The position numbers were made by a program, and so were the translations under genes. A DNA stretch of 13,543 bases. Origin: Frankiales bacterium. Lineage in GTDB: Bacteria > Actinomycetota > Actinomycetes > Mycobacteriales > SCTD01. The notes under the pieces were generated by a model, which saw nothing but the letters and a program-made list of their open reading frames with translations, was not told the origin of the DNA and did not search any database. Shown here in pieces: positions 4,690 through 12,344 of the stretch; position 1 is the first letter of the stretch, and every line of letters begins with the position of its first letter. Where the stretch lies: positions 1-13,543 of the forward strand of contig JAOPWI010000017.1 of NCBI GenBank assembly GCA_025965755.1, given 5' to 3'.

Positions 4690-6102
4690 GTGACCGTCGC
4701 GCGCCCCGCGGCCGTCGTCGTCCTCGCCGCCGGTGAGGGCACCCGCATGCGCAGCGCGACTCCGAAGGTCCTGCACCGCCTCGGCGGCCGCACGATGCTC
4801 GGCCACGTGATCGCCGCGGCGCGGGCGCTGGACCCCGAGCACCTCGTGGTCGTCGTCGGGCACGCCCGCGAGCAGGTCACCGCCCACCTGGCCGAGCTCG
4901 ACCCGGCCGCGCGCGCCGTGGTCCAGGAGCAGCAGAACGGCACGGGCCACGCCGTACGCGTCGCGATCGAGACCCTGGAGCACCTGCAGGGGACGGTCGT
5001 CGTCGTGCCGGGCGACGCCCCGCTGCTGACCGCCGAGACGCTGCAGGCGCTGGTCGACGGGCACCAGCAGGCGGCGGCGAGCACCACCCTGCTGACCGCC
5101 CACCTCGCGGACCCGACCGGCTACGGCCGGGTGGTCCGCGACGGCGCCGCCCGGGTGACGGCCGTCGTCGAGCACAAGGACGCCGACGAGCAGACCCGCC
5201 GCATCGCCGAGGTCGCGACCAGCGTCTACGCCTTCGACGCGGGCCCGCTGCGCGAGGCGCTGGGCCGGCTCTCGACCGACAACGCGCAGGGCGAGGAGTA
5301 CCTCACCGACGTCGTCGGCCTGCACACCTCGGCCGGCCTGAGCGTGGGTGCCCACGTGGCGACCGACGCCGCCGAGACCAGCGGCGTGAACGACCGGGCC
5401 CAGCTGGCCGACGCCGCCCGGGTGCTGCGCGACCGGGTCGTGCGCCGGCACCTGCTGGCGGGCGTGGCGGTGCTCGACCCGCAGACCACGTGGATCGATG
5501 CCGACGTCGTTCTCGAGCCCGACTGCACGATCCGCCCCGGCACCCAGCTGCACGGCCACACCGTGGTGCGCCGCGGCGCCGAGGTCGGCCCGGACACGAC
5601 GCTCGCCGACTGCGAGGTGGGCGAGGGCGCGAAGGTCGTCCGCACGCACGCCCAGGGCGCGGTCATCGGCGCGCGCGCCACGGTCGGCCCGTTCACCTAC
5701 CTGCGGCCCGGCACGGTGCTCGGCGCCGGCGCCAAGGCCGGGGCCTACGTGGAGATCAAGGCCAGCACGGTCGGCGAGGACAGCAAGGTGCCGCACCTGG
5801 CGTACGTCGGTGACGCGACGATCGGCGCCCGCAGCAACATCGGCGCCGGCACCATCGTCGTGAACTACGACGGTCGGGACAAGCACCGGACCGAGATCGG
5901 TGACGACGTGCGGATCGGCAGCAACAACTCCCTCGTCGCGCCGGTGACGGTGCACGACGGCGCCTACACGGCGGCCGGGTCGGGCATCACGCAGGACGTG
6001 CCGCCGGGCGCGCTGGGTGTCGGCAGGGCGCAGCAGCGCAACATCGAGGGCTGGGTCGCGCGCAAGCGCGGCCCGAGGAGCAACGGGGAGCAGCACGAAT
6101 GA
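4690..6102 (+). CDS. glmU: Bifunctional GlmU: GlcNAc-1-P uridyltransferase and GlcN-1-P acetyltransferase
   Basis: The 470-residue cytoplasmic enzyme makes UDP-GlcNAc, the precursor of peptidoglycan, in two steps: acetylation of glucosamine-1-phosphate, then uridylyl transfer. The N-terminal Rossmann-like domain shows LAAGEGTRM (12-20), Lys26, QNGTGHA (82-88) and GDAPLL (108-113), with Asp109 as the metal ligand. The C-terminal left-handed beta-helix begins near residue 255 and shows hexapeptide repeats, the acetyltransferase His369 in VPHLAYVGD, and NYDG (392-395). Length and domain order are normal for actinobacteria. The GTG start has AGGAG five bases upstream. Its TGA overlaps the prs ATG (ATGA), so the two are translationally coupled, as is usual for this gene pair. 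Confidence 0.98.
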   Translation: MTVARPAAVVVLAAGEGTRMRSATPKVLHRLGGRTMLGHVIAAARALDPEHLVVVVGHAREQVTAHLAELDPAARAVVQEQQNGTGHAVRVAIETLEHLQGTVVVVPGDAPLLTAETLQALVDGHQQAAASTTLLTAHLADPTGYGRVVRDGAARVTAVVEHKDADEQTRRIAEVATSVYAFDAGPLREALGRLSTDNAQGEEYLTDVVGLHTSAGLSVGAHVATDAAETSGVNDRAQLADAARVLRDRVVRRHLLAGVAVLDPQTTWIDADVVLEPDCTIRPGTQLHGHTVVRRGAEVGPDTTLADCEVGEGAKVVRTHAQGAVIGARATVGPFTYLRPGTVLGAGAKAGAYVEIKASTVGEDSKVPHLAYVGDATIGARSNIGAGTIVVNYDGRDKHRTEIGDDVRIGSNNSLVAPVTVHDGAYTAAGSGITQDVPPGALGVGRAQQRNIEGWVARKRGPRSNGEQHE

Positions 6103-7076
6103 CCGGCCTGAAGCTCGACAGCAGCAAGAACCTCCTGCTCTTCACCGGGCGCGCCTACCCGGAGCTGGCCGCCGAGGTCGCCGTCGACCTCGGCGTCGCG
6201 CCGGTGCCGACGAGCGCGTACGAGTTCGCCAACGGCGAGATCTTCGTGCGCTTCGAGGAGTCGGTGCGCGGCTGCGACGCGTTCGTGCTGCAGAGCCACA
6301 CCTCGCCCATCAACACCTGGGTGATGGAGCAGCTGCTCATGGTCGACGCCCTCAAGCGGGCGTCCGCCAAGCGCATCACGGTGGTCATGCCGTTCTACCC
6401 GTACGCCCGCCAGGACAAGAAGCACCGCGGCCGCGAGCCGATCAGCGCCCGGCTCATCGCCGACCTGTTCAAGACGGCCGGCGCGGACCGGCTCATGACG
6501 GTCGACCTGCACACCGCGCAGATCCAGGGCTTCTTCGACGGCCCGGTCGACCACCTGTTCGCGCTGCCCCTGCTGGCCGACTACGTGCAGCAGCAGTGGG
6601 GTGACCGCGACCTGGTCGTCGTCAGCCCGGACGCCGGCCGCGTCCGCGTCGCCGAGCGCTGGACCGACCGGCTCGGCTGCGGCCTGGCCATCATCCACAA
6701 GCGTCGCGACCCCAACGTTCCCAACGAGGTCAAGGTCGGCGAGGTCGTCGGTGAGGTGCGCGGGCAGACCTGCATCCTCGTCGACGACATGATCGACACC
6801 GGCGGCACGATCACCAAGGCCGCGGAGCTGCTGTTCGACAACGGCGCCGCCGACGTCATCGTCACCGCGACGCACGGCGTGCTGTCCGGCCCGGCGACGG
6901 ACCGGCTGAAGAACAGCCGGATCAGCGAGATCGTGACGACCAACACGCTGCCCATCGAGGACTCCAAGCGCTTCGACAAGCTGACCGTGCTGTCGATCGC
7001 CCCGCTCATCGCCCGCGCGGTGCGGGAGGTCTTCGAGGACGGCTCGGTCACGAGCCTGTTCGACGGCGCCGCCTGA
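6099..7076 (+). CDS. prs: Ribose-phosphate pyrophosphokinase (PRPP synthetase)
   Basis: The 325-residue class I enzyme transfers pyrophosphate from ATP to ribose-5-phosphate to make PRPP for purines, pyrimidines, histidine, tryptophan and NAD. Visible signatures are YEFANGEIFVRF (41-52), the ATP-binding flexible loop ARQDKKHRGREPISAR (103-118), VDLHTAQIQGFFD (135-147) with the catalytic-site His138, and the PRPP loop VDDMIDTGGT (228-237). The ATG overlaps the glmU stop codon, and a GGGGAG lies eight bases before it within glmU. The length fits the family and no key residue is missing. Pairing with glmU places two precursor-supply genes in one operon. Confidence 0.98.
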   Translation: MTGLKLDSSKNLLLFTGRAYPELAAEVAVDLGVAPVPTSAYEFANGEIFVRFEESVRGCDAFVLQSHTSPINTWVMEQLLMVDALKRASAKRITVVMPFYPYARQDKKHRGREPISARLIADLFKTAGADRLMTVDLHTAQIQGFFDGPVDHLFALPLLADYVQQQWGDRDLVVVSPDAGRVRVAERWTDRLGCGLAIIHKRRDPNVPNEVKVGEVVGEVRGQTCILVDDMIDTGGTITKAAELLFDNGAADVIVTATHGVLSGPATDRLKNSRISEIVTTNTLPIEDSKRFDKLTVLSIAPLIARAVREVFEDGSVTSLFDGAA

Positions 7077-7096
7077 CCGCCCGTCGCGGCAGCCGC

Positions 7097-7102
7097 TAGA
7101 CT
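7097..7102 (+). promoter_or_regulatory. Possible -10 hexamer for rplY/ctc
   Basis: TAGACT fits TAnnnT and lies 69 bases before the rplY start and 21 bases after the prs stop. No clear -35 hexamer precedes it at 16-18 bases. Family members are often stress-regulated, so an alternative sigma factor could be involved, but the sequence does not show which. Confidence 0.35.
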
Positions 7103-7170
7103 CGGCCGCTGCGCCGCGCTCACGCGCGCCCCCATCCTGAGAACCACCCCTGCTTGAGGAGAACGTCGTC

Positions 7171-7887
7171 GTGTCCGAGGTCCGCATCGTCGCCGAGCCC
7201 CGCACTGAGTTCGGCAAGGGCGCTGCGCGCCGCGTCCGCCGGGCCCACAAGGTGCCGGCGGTCCTGTACGGCCACGGCGACGCCCCCCGCCACTTCTCGC
7301 TGCCGGGCCACGAGCTGCTGCTCGCCCTGCGCAACGACCCGAACGTGCTGCTGACGCTGCAGACCGACGAGGGCGAGCAGCTCGCGCTGCCCAAGGTCGT
7401 CGTCCGCGACCCGATCAAGCGCACGCTCGAGCACATCGACCTGGTCGCCGTCCGCCGTGGCGAGAAGGTCACCGTCGACATCGCCGTGACGCTGGTCGGT
7501 GAGACCACGTCCGCCGTGCTCGTGGACTTCCAGATGACGACGCTGTCCGTCGAGGCCGATGCGACGCAGCTGCCCGACGGCGTCGAGGTCAACATCGACG
7601 GTCTGACCGTCGGCACGCAGATCACCGCCGGCGACGTGCAGCTGCCCCCGGGCACGACCCTGATCGCCGCTCCGGAGGCCGTCGTCGTGCAGGGCCTCGC
7701 CGCCCCGAGCGCCGCCGACGTCGAGGCCGACATCGCCGCCTCCGACGAGGAGACCGGCGCCGGCCAGCTCACCGTCGACCCGGAGGCCGAGACGCAGGCC
7801 AGCGACACCGCTGCCGGCGCGGGCACCGGCGACGGCGTGCCGGAGACCGGCGGCCCGAAGGGCAGCACGTCCGCGGGCAACGCCTGA
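7171..7887 (+). CDS. rplY: Ribosomal protein L25, long Ctc/TL5 form
   Basis: The 238-residue protein binds 5S rRNA in the large ribosomal subunit. The N-terminal L25 domain (about 1-95) shows GKGAARRVRRAHKVPAVLYG (15-34) and HIDLVAVRRGEKV (88-100). The TL5-type beta domain follows (about 100-180), with LPDGVEVNIDGLTVGTQITAGDVQLPPG (134-161). The last ~55 residues are an acidic, Ala/Gly/Thr-rich low-complexity tail, common in actinobacterial members and probably disordered. The start is GTG with GAGGAGA eight bases upstream. The gene lies 94 bp after prs with its own likely promoter, and 41 bp before pth. The same family is called Ctc (general stress protein) in Bacillus. Confidence 0.96.
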   Translation: MSEVRIVAEPRTEFGKGAARRVRRAHKVPAVLYGHGDAPRHFSLPGHELLLALRNDPNVLLTLQTDEGEQLALPKVVVRDPIKRTLEHIDLVAVRRGEKVTVDIAVTLVGETTSAVLVDFQMTTLSVEADATQLPDGVEVNIDGLTVGTQITAGDVQLPPGTTLIAAPEAVVVQGLAAPSAADVEADIAASDEETGAGQLTVDPEAETQASDTAAGAGTGDGVPETGGPKGSTSAGNA

Positions 7888-7928
7888 GCACCAGCACCAC
7901 CTCCTACGACCGGCCCGGAGGTTGACCA

Positions 7929-8513
7929 GTGGCTGACGACGTCTGGCTCGTCGTCGGACTGGGCAACCCCGGGCCGTCGTATGCCGGCAACCGGCACAAC
8001 GCCGGGTTCCTCGTCGCCGACCTGCTCGCCGAGCGCGCCGGCGGGCGCTTCAAGGCGCACAAGGGCCGCGCCGACGTCGTCGAGGGGCGGCTGTCGGGCG
8101 CGCGGGTCGTGCTGGCCAAGCCCAAGTCGTACATGAACGAGTCCGGCGGGCCGGTGGCCAGCGTCATGGGCTTCTACAAGGTCCCGGTCGAGCGGCTGGT
8201 CGTGGTCCACGACGAGCTGGACATCCCGTACGGGTCGGTGCGCCTGAAGCGGGGCGGCGGCGACGGCGGGCACAACGGCCTGAAGTCGATCACGCGCTCG
8301 ATCGGCGGCCGCGAGTACCTGCGGGTGCGGTTCGGCATCAGCCGCCCGCCGGGGCGGCAGGACCCGGCCGACTACGTGCTCAAGGACTTCAGCGCCGTCG
8401 AGCGCAAGGAGCTGCCGTTCCACGTCGACCGCTGCGCCGACGCGGTCGAGGCGCTGCTCGCCGAGTCGCTCGAGACGGTGCAGAACCGGTTCCACGCCGA
8501 CCTGCCCGCCTGA
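7929..8513 (+). CDS. pth: Peptidyl-tRNA hydrolase
   Basis: The 194-residue enzyme cleaves peptidyl-tRNA released from stalled ribosomes and so recycles tRNA. It has the Pth signature VVGLGNPGPSYAGNRHNAGF (8-27) with catalytic His23, Asn70 in SYMNESGG, Asp95 in VVHDELDIPYG, and Asn116 in GGGDGGHNGLKSI. These match the known active-site set (His20, Asn68, Asp93 and Asn114 in E. coli). The start is GTG with GGAGG seven bases upstream. The gene follows rplY at 41 bp, so the two are probably co-transcribed; both act on the translation machinery. A GC hairpin lies 20 bp past the stop. Confidence 0.98.
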   Translation: MADDVWLVVGLGNPGPSYAGNRHNAGFLVADLLAERAGGRFKAHKGRADVVEGRLSGARVVLAKPKSYMNESGGPVASVMGFYKVPVERLVVVHDELDIPYGSVRLKRGGGDGGHNGLKSITRSIGGREYLRVRFGISRPPGRQDPADYVLKDFSAVERKELPFHVDRCADAVEALLAESLETVQNRFHADLPA

Positions 8514-8532
8514 TCCCTGGCGGGGCAGCAGC

Positions 8533-8550
8533 GGGCCGGGCGCCCGGCTC
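8533..8550 (+). terminator. GC hairpin downstream of pth
   Basis: The region contains the perfect 14-bp palindrome GCCGGGCGCCCGGC (8535-8548), extended by one G-C and one G-T pair. It can fold as a 7-bp stem with a GCGC loop. It begins 20 bases after the pth stop codon and before the mfd promoter region. No U tract follows, as is common for candidate terminators in GC-rich actinobacteria. Confidence 0.5.
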
Positions 8551-8592
8551 GGGCGCAGCGGGCGCGCTCCGGCGGCTGTCGGCGGGCCGCCG

Positions 8593-8598
8593 TACCCT
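8593..8598 (+). promoter_or_regulatory. Possible -10 hexamer for mfd
   Basis: TACCCT fits the TAnnnT pattern of actinobacterial promoters and lies 82 bases before the mfd GTG, after the pth hairpin. A -35 box is not recognisable. Confidence 0.35.
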
Positions 8599-8679
8599 TG
8601 ACCCGGACGCGCGAGCGTCCCCCCACCCCCCGGCACCGCGCCGCGCGGGGTTGCACGTGCTGCCTGGAGGCCCCTGCCC

Positions 8680-11600
8680 GTGTCCTCGTCCGGATCCGCA
8701 TCGACCGGATCGCTCGTCGGGCTGCTCGACGTCGTCCTCGGTGACCCCTCCCTCGCCCGCGCCCTGGAGGCCCCTGAGGCGCTGACCCTGGACCTCACCG
8801 CGCCGAGCGGCCTGCGGCCGTTCGTCATCGCCGGGCTGGTCCGTCAGGGACGCACCGTGCTCGCGGTGACCGCGACCGGCCGCGAGGCCGAGGACCTGGT
8901 CAGCGCGCTCGGCTGCCTGGTGGACCCCGACGTCGTCGCCCTCTATCCGAGCTGGGAGACGCTGCCGCACGAGCGGCTGAGCCCGCGCGCCGACACCGTC
9001 GGCCGCCGCCTGGCCGTCCTGCGCCGGCTGGCGCACCCCAGCAGCGACGACCCGGCGACCGGCCCGGTGCGGGTCGTCGTGTGCCCCGTCCGCAGCATCC
9101 TGCAGCCGCAGGTTCCCGGCCTGGGCGATCTCGAGCCGGTCCAGCTGCACCAGGGCGAGGACGTCGCCGGCGGGCTCGACGCGATCGTCGAGCGGCTCGT
9201 CGACCTGTCCTACGGGCGCGTCGACCTGGTCGAGAAGCGCGGCGAGTTCGCGGTGCGCGGCGGCATTCTCGACGTCTTCCCGCCGACCGAGGAGCACCCG
9301 GTCCGCGTCGAGCTGTGGGGCGACACGGTGGAGGAGGTCCGCTACTTCAAGGTGGCCGACCAGCGCTCGCTCGAGGTGGCGGCGCACGGGCTGTGGGCGC
9401 CGCCGTGCCGGGAGCTGCTGCTGACTCCGGAGGTCCGCGCCCGGGCCAAGGCCCTGTCGGTGAGCCACCCGGAGCTGCGCGAGATCACCGAGAAGATCGC
9501 CGAGGGCACGCCGGTCGAGGGCATGGAGGCGCTGGCGCCGGTGCTCGTCGATGACCTGCAGCTGCTGGTCGACGAGCTGCCCGAGCACACCAGCGTGGTC
9601 GTCTGCGATCCGGAGAAGGTGCGCACCCGGGCGCACGACCTGGTGCGCACGAGCCAGGAGTTCCTCGAGGCGTCGTGGTCGACGGCCGCGGTCGGCGGGG
9701 CGGCGCCCGTCGACCTGGGCGCCGCGGCGTACAAGACCCTGGTCGAGGTGCGCGAGCACGCCGCCGCGAAGGGCCTGCCCTGGTGGACGGTCACGCCGTT
9801 CACCTCCGACGAGGAGCTCGAGGACGCCACCGTCGTGCTGGCGGCCAAGCAGCCCACGGCCTACCGCGGCGAGACCGAGCGGGCCATGGCCGACGTCAAG
9901 CAGCTGGCCGCCGACGGCTGGCGCGTGGTGCTGACCAGCGAGGGCCACGGCACCGCGGAGCGCATGCTCGAGGTGCTCAAGGGCCAGGACATCGCGGCCC
10001 GCCTCGACGAGGGCGGCATCCCGACCGCGCCCGAGCCGGGCCTGGTCCACGTCGCGACCGGGTGCCTGGGCACCGGCTTCTCGAGCGAGCTCCTGCGCAC
10101 CCTGGTGCTCACGGAGTCCGACCTCACCGGGACCCGCGGCACCGGCGGCAAGGACACGAGCAAGCGCATGCCGGTGCGCCGGCGCAACGTCGTCGACCCG
10201 CTGCAGCTGCGCCCCGGCGACCCGGTGGTGCACGAGCAGCACGGCGTCGGCCGCTACGTGGAGATGATCCAGCGGACGGTGGCGGGAGCGACCCGCGAGT
10301 ACCTCATCATCGAGTACGCCCCCAGCAAGAAGGGCCATCCGGGCGACCGGCTGTTCGTGCCGACCGACCAGCTCGAGCTGGTCACGCGCTACGTCGGGGG
10401 CGAGGCGCCCAGCCTGGACAAGATGGGCGGCGGCGACTGGGCCAAGCGCAAGGGCCGCGCCAAGAAGGCGGTCAAGGAGATCGCCGCCGGGCTGATCCAG
10501 CTCTACAGCGCGCGCATGGCCGCGCCCGGCCACGCCTTCGGCCCGGACACCCCGTGGCAGCGCGAGCTCGAGGACGCCTTCCCGTACGTCGAGACGCCGG
10601 ACCAGCTCGAGGCCATCGAGGAGGTGAAGGCCGACATGGAGAAGCCGCAGCCGATGGACCGCGTGATCATGGGCGACGTCGGCTACGGCAAGACCGAGAT
10701 CGCGGTGCGCGCGGCCTTCAAGGCCGTGCAGGACGGCAAGCAGGTGGCGGTCCTGGTGCCGACGACGCTGCTCGTCCAGCAGCACTACAACACCTTCCGG
10801 GACCGGTTCGCGCAGTTCCCCGTGACGGTGCGGGCGACCTCCCGCTTCAACTCCGACAAGGAGCAGAAGGAGGTGCTGGTGGGCCTGCGCGAGGGCACCG
10901 TCGACGTGGTCATCGGCACCCACCGCCTGCTGTCGAAGAACACCGAGTTCAAGGACCTGGGGCTGGTGATCGTCGACGAGGAGCAGCGCTTCGGCGTCGA
11001 GCACAAGGAGCACCTCAAGCAGATGCGCACCGCGGTGGACGTGCTGACCATGTCCGCCACGCCCATCCCGCGCACGCTCGAGATGAGCCTCACCGGCATC
11101 CGCGAGATGTCCACGATCCTCACCCCGCCGGAGGAGCGGCACCCCGTGCTGACCTTCGTCGGCCCGTACGACGAGCGGCAGGTCGCCGCCGCCATCCGCC
11201 GGGAGTTGCTCCGCGAGGGTCAGGTCTTCTACCTGCACAACCGGGTCGAGTCGATCGACCGCGCGGCCAAGCGACTGTCCGAGCTGGTGCCCGAGGCGCG
11301 CATCGCCACCGGCCACGGCCAGATGTCGGAGGAGGCCCTCGAGCAGGTGATGGTGGGGTTCTGGGAGAAGCAGTACGACGTGCTCGTCTCCACCACCATC
11401 GTCGAGTCCGGCCTGGACATCCCCAACGCCAACACGCTGATCGTCGAGCGGGCCGACGCCTTCGGCCTGTCCCAGCTGCACCAGATCCGCGGGCGGGTCG
11501 GCCGCGGGCGCGAGCGCGCCTACGCCTACTTCACCTATCCGCCGGAGAAGCCGATCACCGAGCTGGCCCACGACCGCATCGCGACCATCGCGCAGAACAC

Positions 11601-12282
11601 CGAGATCGGCGCCGGCATGGCGGTGGCCATGAAGGACCTGGAGATCCGCGGCGCCGGCAACCTGCTCGGCGGCGAGCAGGCCGGTCACATCGCCAGCGTC
11701 GGCTTCGACCTCTACATGCGCCTGGTCGGGGAGGCCGTCTCGGACTTCAAGACCGGCAGATACGGCGATTCTGGCGACGGCGAGGAGCCGGTCGTCGAGA
11801 CCAAGGTCGACCTGCCGGTCGACGCCCACCTGCCGCACGAGTACGTCCCCGGCGAGCGCCTGCGCCTGGAGGCCTACCGCCGGATCGCCGCGGCCAACTC
11901 CGACGAGGCCATCGCGGCCGTCCGGGCCGAGCTGGCCGACCGGTACGGCCCGTTGCCGACACCGGTGGACAACCTGCTGGCCGTGGCGTCGTTCCGGGTG
12001 GTCTGCAAGCGCTACGGCCTCGCCGAGGTCGCCGTGCAGGGCACCTCCATCCGCTTCGCGCCCATGGTGCTGCGGGAGTCGCAGGAGCTGCGCCTGCAGC
12101 GGCTCTACCCCCGCTCGCTGGTCAAGCCGGCGGTCGGCACCGTGCTGGTGCCCAAGCCCATGACCGCCCGCATCGGCGGACAGCCGGTGCGCGACCTGGC
12201 CCTGCTGGCCTGGGCCCGTGACCTGCTCGAGGCGGTGCTCGGCGACTCGGTCGCCGCGGCCGCCGCGGTGAGCGCGCGTTGA
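8680..12282 (+). CDS. mfd: Transcription-repair coupling factor Mfd
   Basis: The 1200-residue ATPase removes RNA polymerase stalled at DNA damage and recruits UvrA. The N-terminal UvrB-like module covers about 1-330 and includes PSWETLPHERLSPRAD. The RNA-polymerase-interacting domain contains VHEQHGVGRYVEM (His518). The translocase has Walker A GDVGYGKTE (665-673, Lys671), Walker B DEEQ (766-769) followed by RFGVEHKEHLK, and TMSATPIPRTLEMSLTGIRE. The second motor domain holds STTIVESGLDIPNANTLIVE and GLSQLHQIRGRVGRGRERAY. The C-terminal domain has GGEQAGHIASVGFDLYMRL and the closing TRCF fold. The start is GTG at 8680 with GGAGG nine bases upstream. Length is normal. It precedes the parvulin lipoprotein by 62 bp. 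Confidence 0.98.
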   Translation: MSSSGSASTGSLVGLLDVVLGDPSLARALEAPEALTLDLTAPSGLRPFVIAGLVRQGRTVLAVTATGREAEDLVSALGCLVDPDVVALYPSWETLPHERLSPRADTVGRRLAVLRRLAHPSSDDPATGPVRVVVCPVRSILQPQVPGLGDLEPVQLHQGEDVAGGLDAIVERLVDLSYGRVDLVEKRGEFAVRGGILDVFPPTEEHPVRVELWGDTVEEVRYFKVADQRSLEVAAHGLWAPPCRELLLTPEVRARAKALSVSHPELREITEKIAEGTPVEGMEALAPVLVDDLQLLVDELPEHTSVVVCDPEKVRTRAHDLVRTSQEFLEASWSTAAVGGAAPVDLGAAAYKTLVEVREHAAAKGLPWWTVTPFTSDEELEDATVVLAAKQPTAYRGETERAMADVKQLAADGWRVVLTSEGHGTAERMLEVLKGQDIAARLDEGGIPTAPEPGLVHVATGCLGTGFSSELLRTLVLTESDLTGTRGTGGKDTSKRMPVRRRNVVDPLQLRPGDPVVHEQHGVGRYVEMIQRTVAGATREYLIIEYAPSKKGHPGDRLFVPTDQLELVTRYVGGEAPSLDKMGGGDWAKRKGRAKKAVKEIAAGLIQLYSARMAAPGHAFGPDTPWQRELEDAFPYVETPDQLEAIEEVKADMEKPQPMDRVIMGDVGYGKTEIAVRAAFKAVQDGKQVAVLVPTTLLVQQHYNTFRDRFAQFPVTVRATSRFNSDKEQKEVLVGLREGTVDVVIGTHRLLSKNTEFKDLGLVIVDEEQRFGVEHKEHLKQMRTAVDVLTMSATPIPRTLEMSLTGIREMSTILTPPEERHPVLTFVGPYDERQVAAAIRRELLREGQVFYLHNRVESIDRAAKRLSELVPEARIATGHGQMSEEALEQVMVGFWEKQYDVLVSTTIVESGLDIPNANTLIVERADAFGLSQLHQIRGRVGRGRERAYAYFTYPPEKPITELAHDRIATIAQNTEIGAGMAVAMKDLEIRGAGNLLGGEQAGHIASVGFDLYMRLVGEAVSDFKTGRYGDSGDGEEPVVETKVDLPVDAHLPHEYVPGERLRLEAYRRIAAANSDEAIAAVRAELADRYGPLPTPVDNLLAVASFRVVCKRYGLAEVAVQGTSIRFAPMVLRESQELRLQRLYPRSLVKPAVGTVLVPKPMTARIGGQPVRDLALLAWARDLLEAVLGDSVAAAAAVSAR

Positions 12283-12327
12283 GCGCTGAGCTGCGCGTGG
12301 GAGCCTTCACGCCGACCACACCGTCCC

Positions 12328-12334
12328 GGAAGGA
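12328..12334 (+). promoter_or_regulatory. Ribosome binding site deciding the lipoprotein start
   Basis: GGAAGGA lies ten bases before the GTG at 12345-12347. It supports this start over the in-frame TTG at 12279, which overlaps the mfd stop. The chosen start also gives a normal lipoprotein signal peptide. Confidence 0.6.
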
Positions 12335-12344
12335 CACTTCGACC

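Noticed and set aside
8599..8604. TTGACC as a -35 box for mfd
   Set aside because: No TAnnnT hexamer occurs 16-19 bases downstream. TACCCT just before it is a better -10 candidate.
5964..8828. A 954-codon minus-strand open frame opposite glmU end, prs, rplY and pth
   Set aside because: It crosses four clear plus-strand genes and their intergenic regions and has low-complexity composition, so it is a shadow of the codon bias.
8389..11838. A 1149-codon open frame on the minus strand opposite mfd
   Set aside because: It is a by-product of high GC third positions in mfd. The translation is rich in Arg/Gly/Ala/His/Leu/Asp with no recognisable domain, while the plus strand encodes an unambiguous full-length Mfd.
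9675..12221. An 848-codon plus-strand frame inside mfd
   Set aside because: It is a +2-type shadow frame dominated by Arg, Gly and Ala, with no ribosome binding site or domain.
12279..12344. TTG start for the parvulin lipoprotein, overlapping the mfd stop
   Set aside because: It would put 22 polar residues ahead of the signal peptide. The GTG at 12345 has a GGAAGGA site and gives a normal lipobox position.
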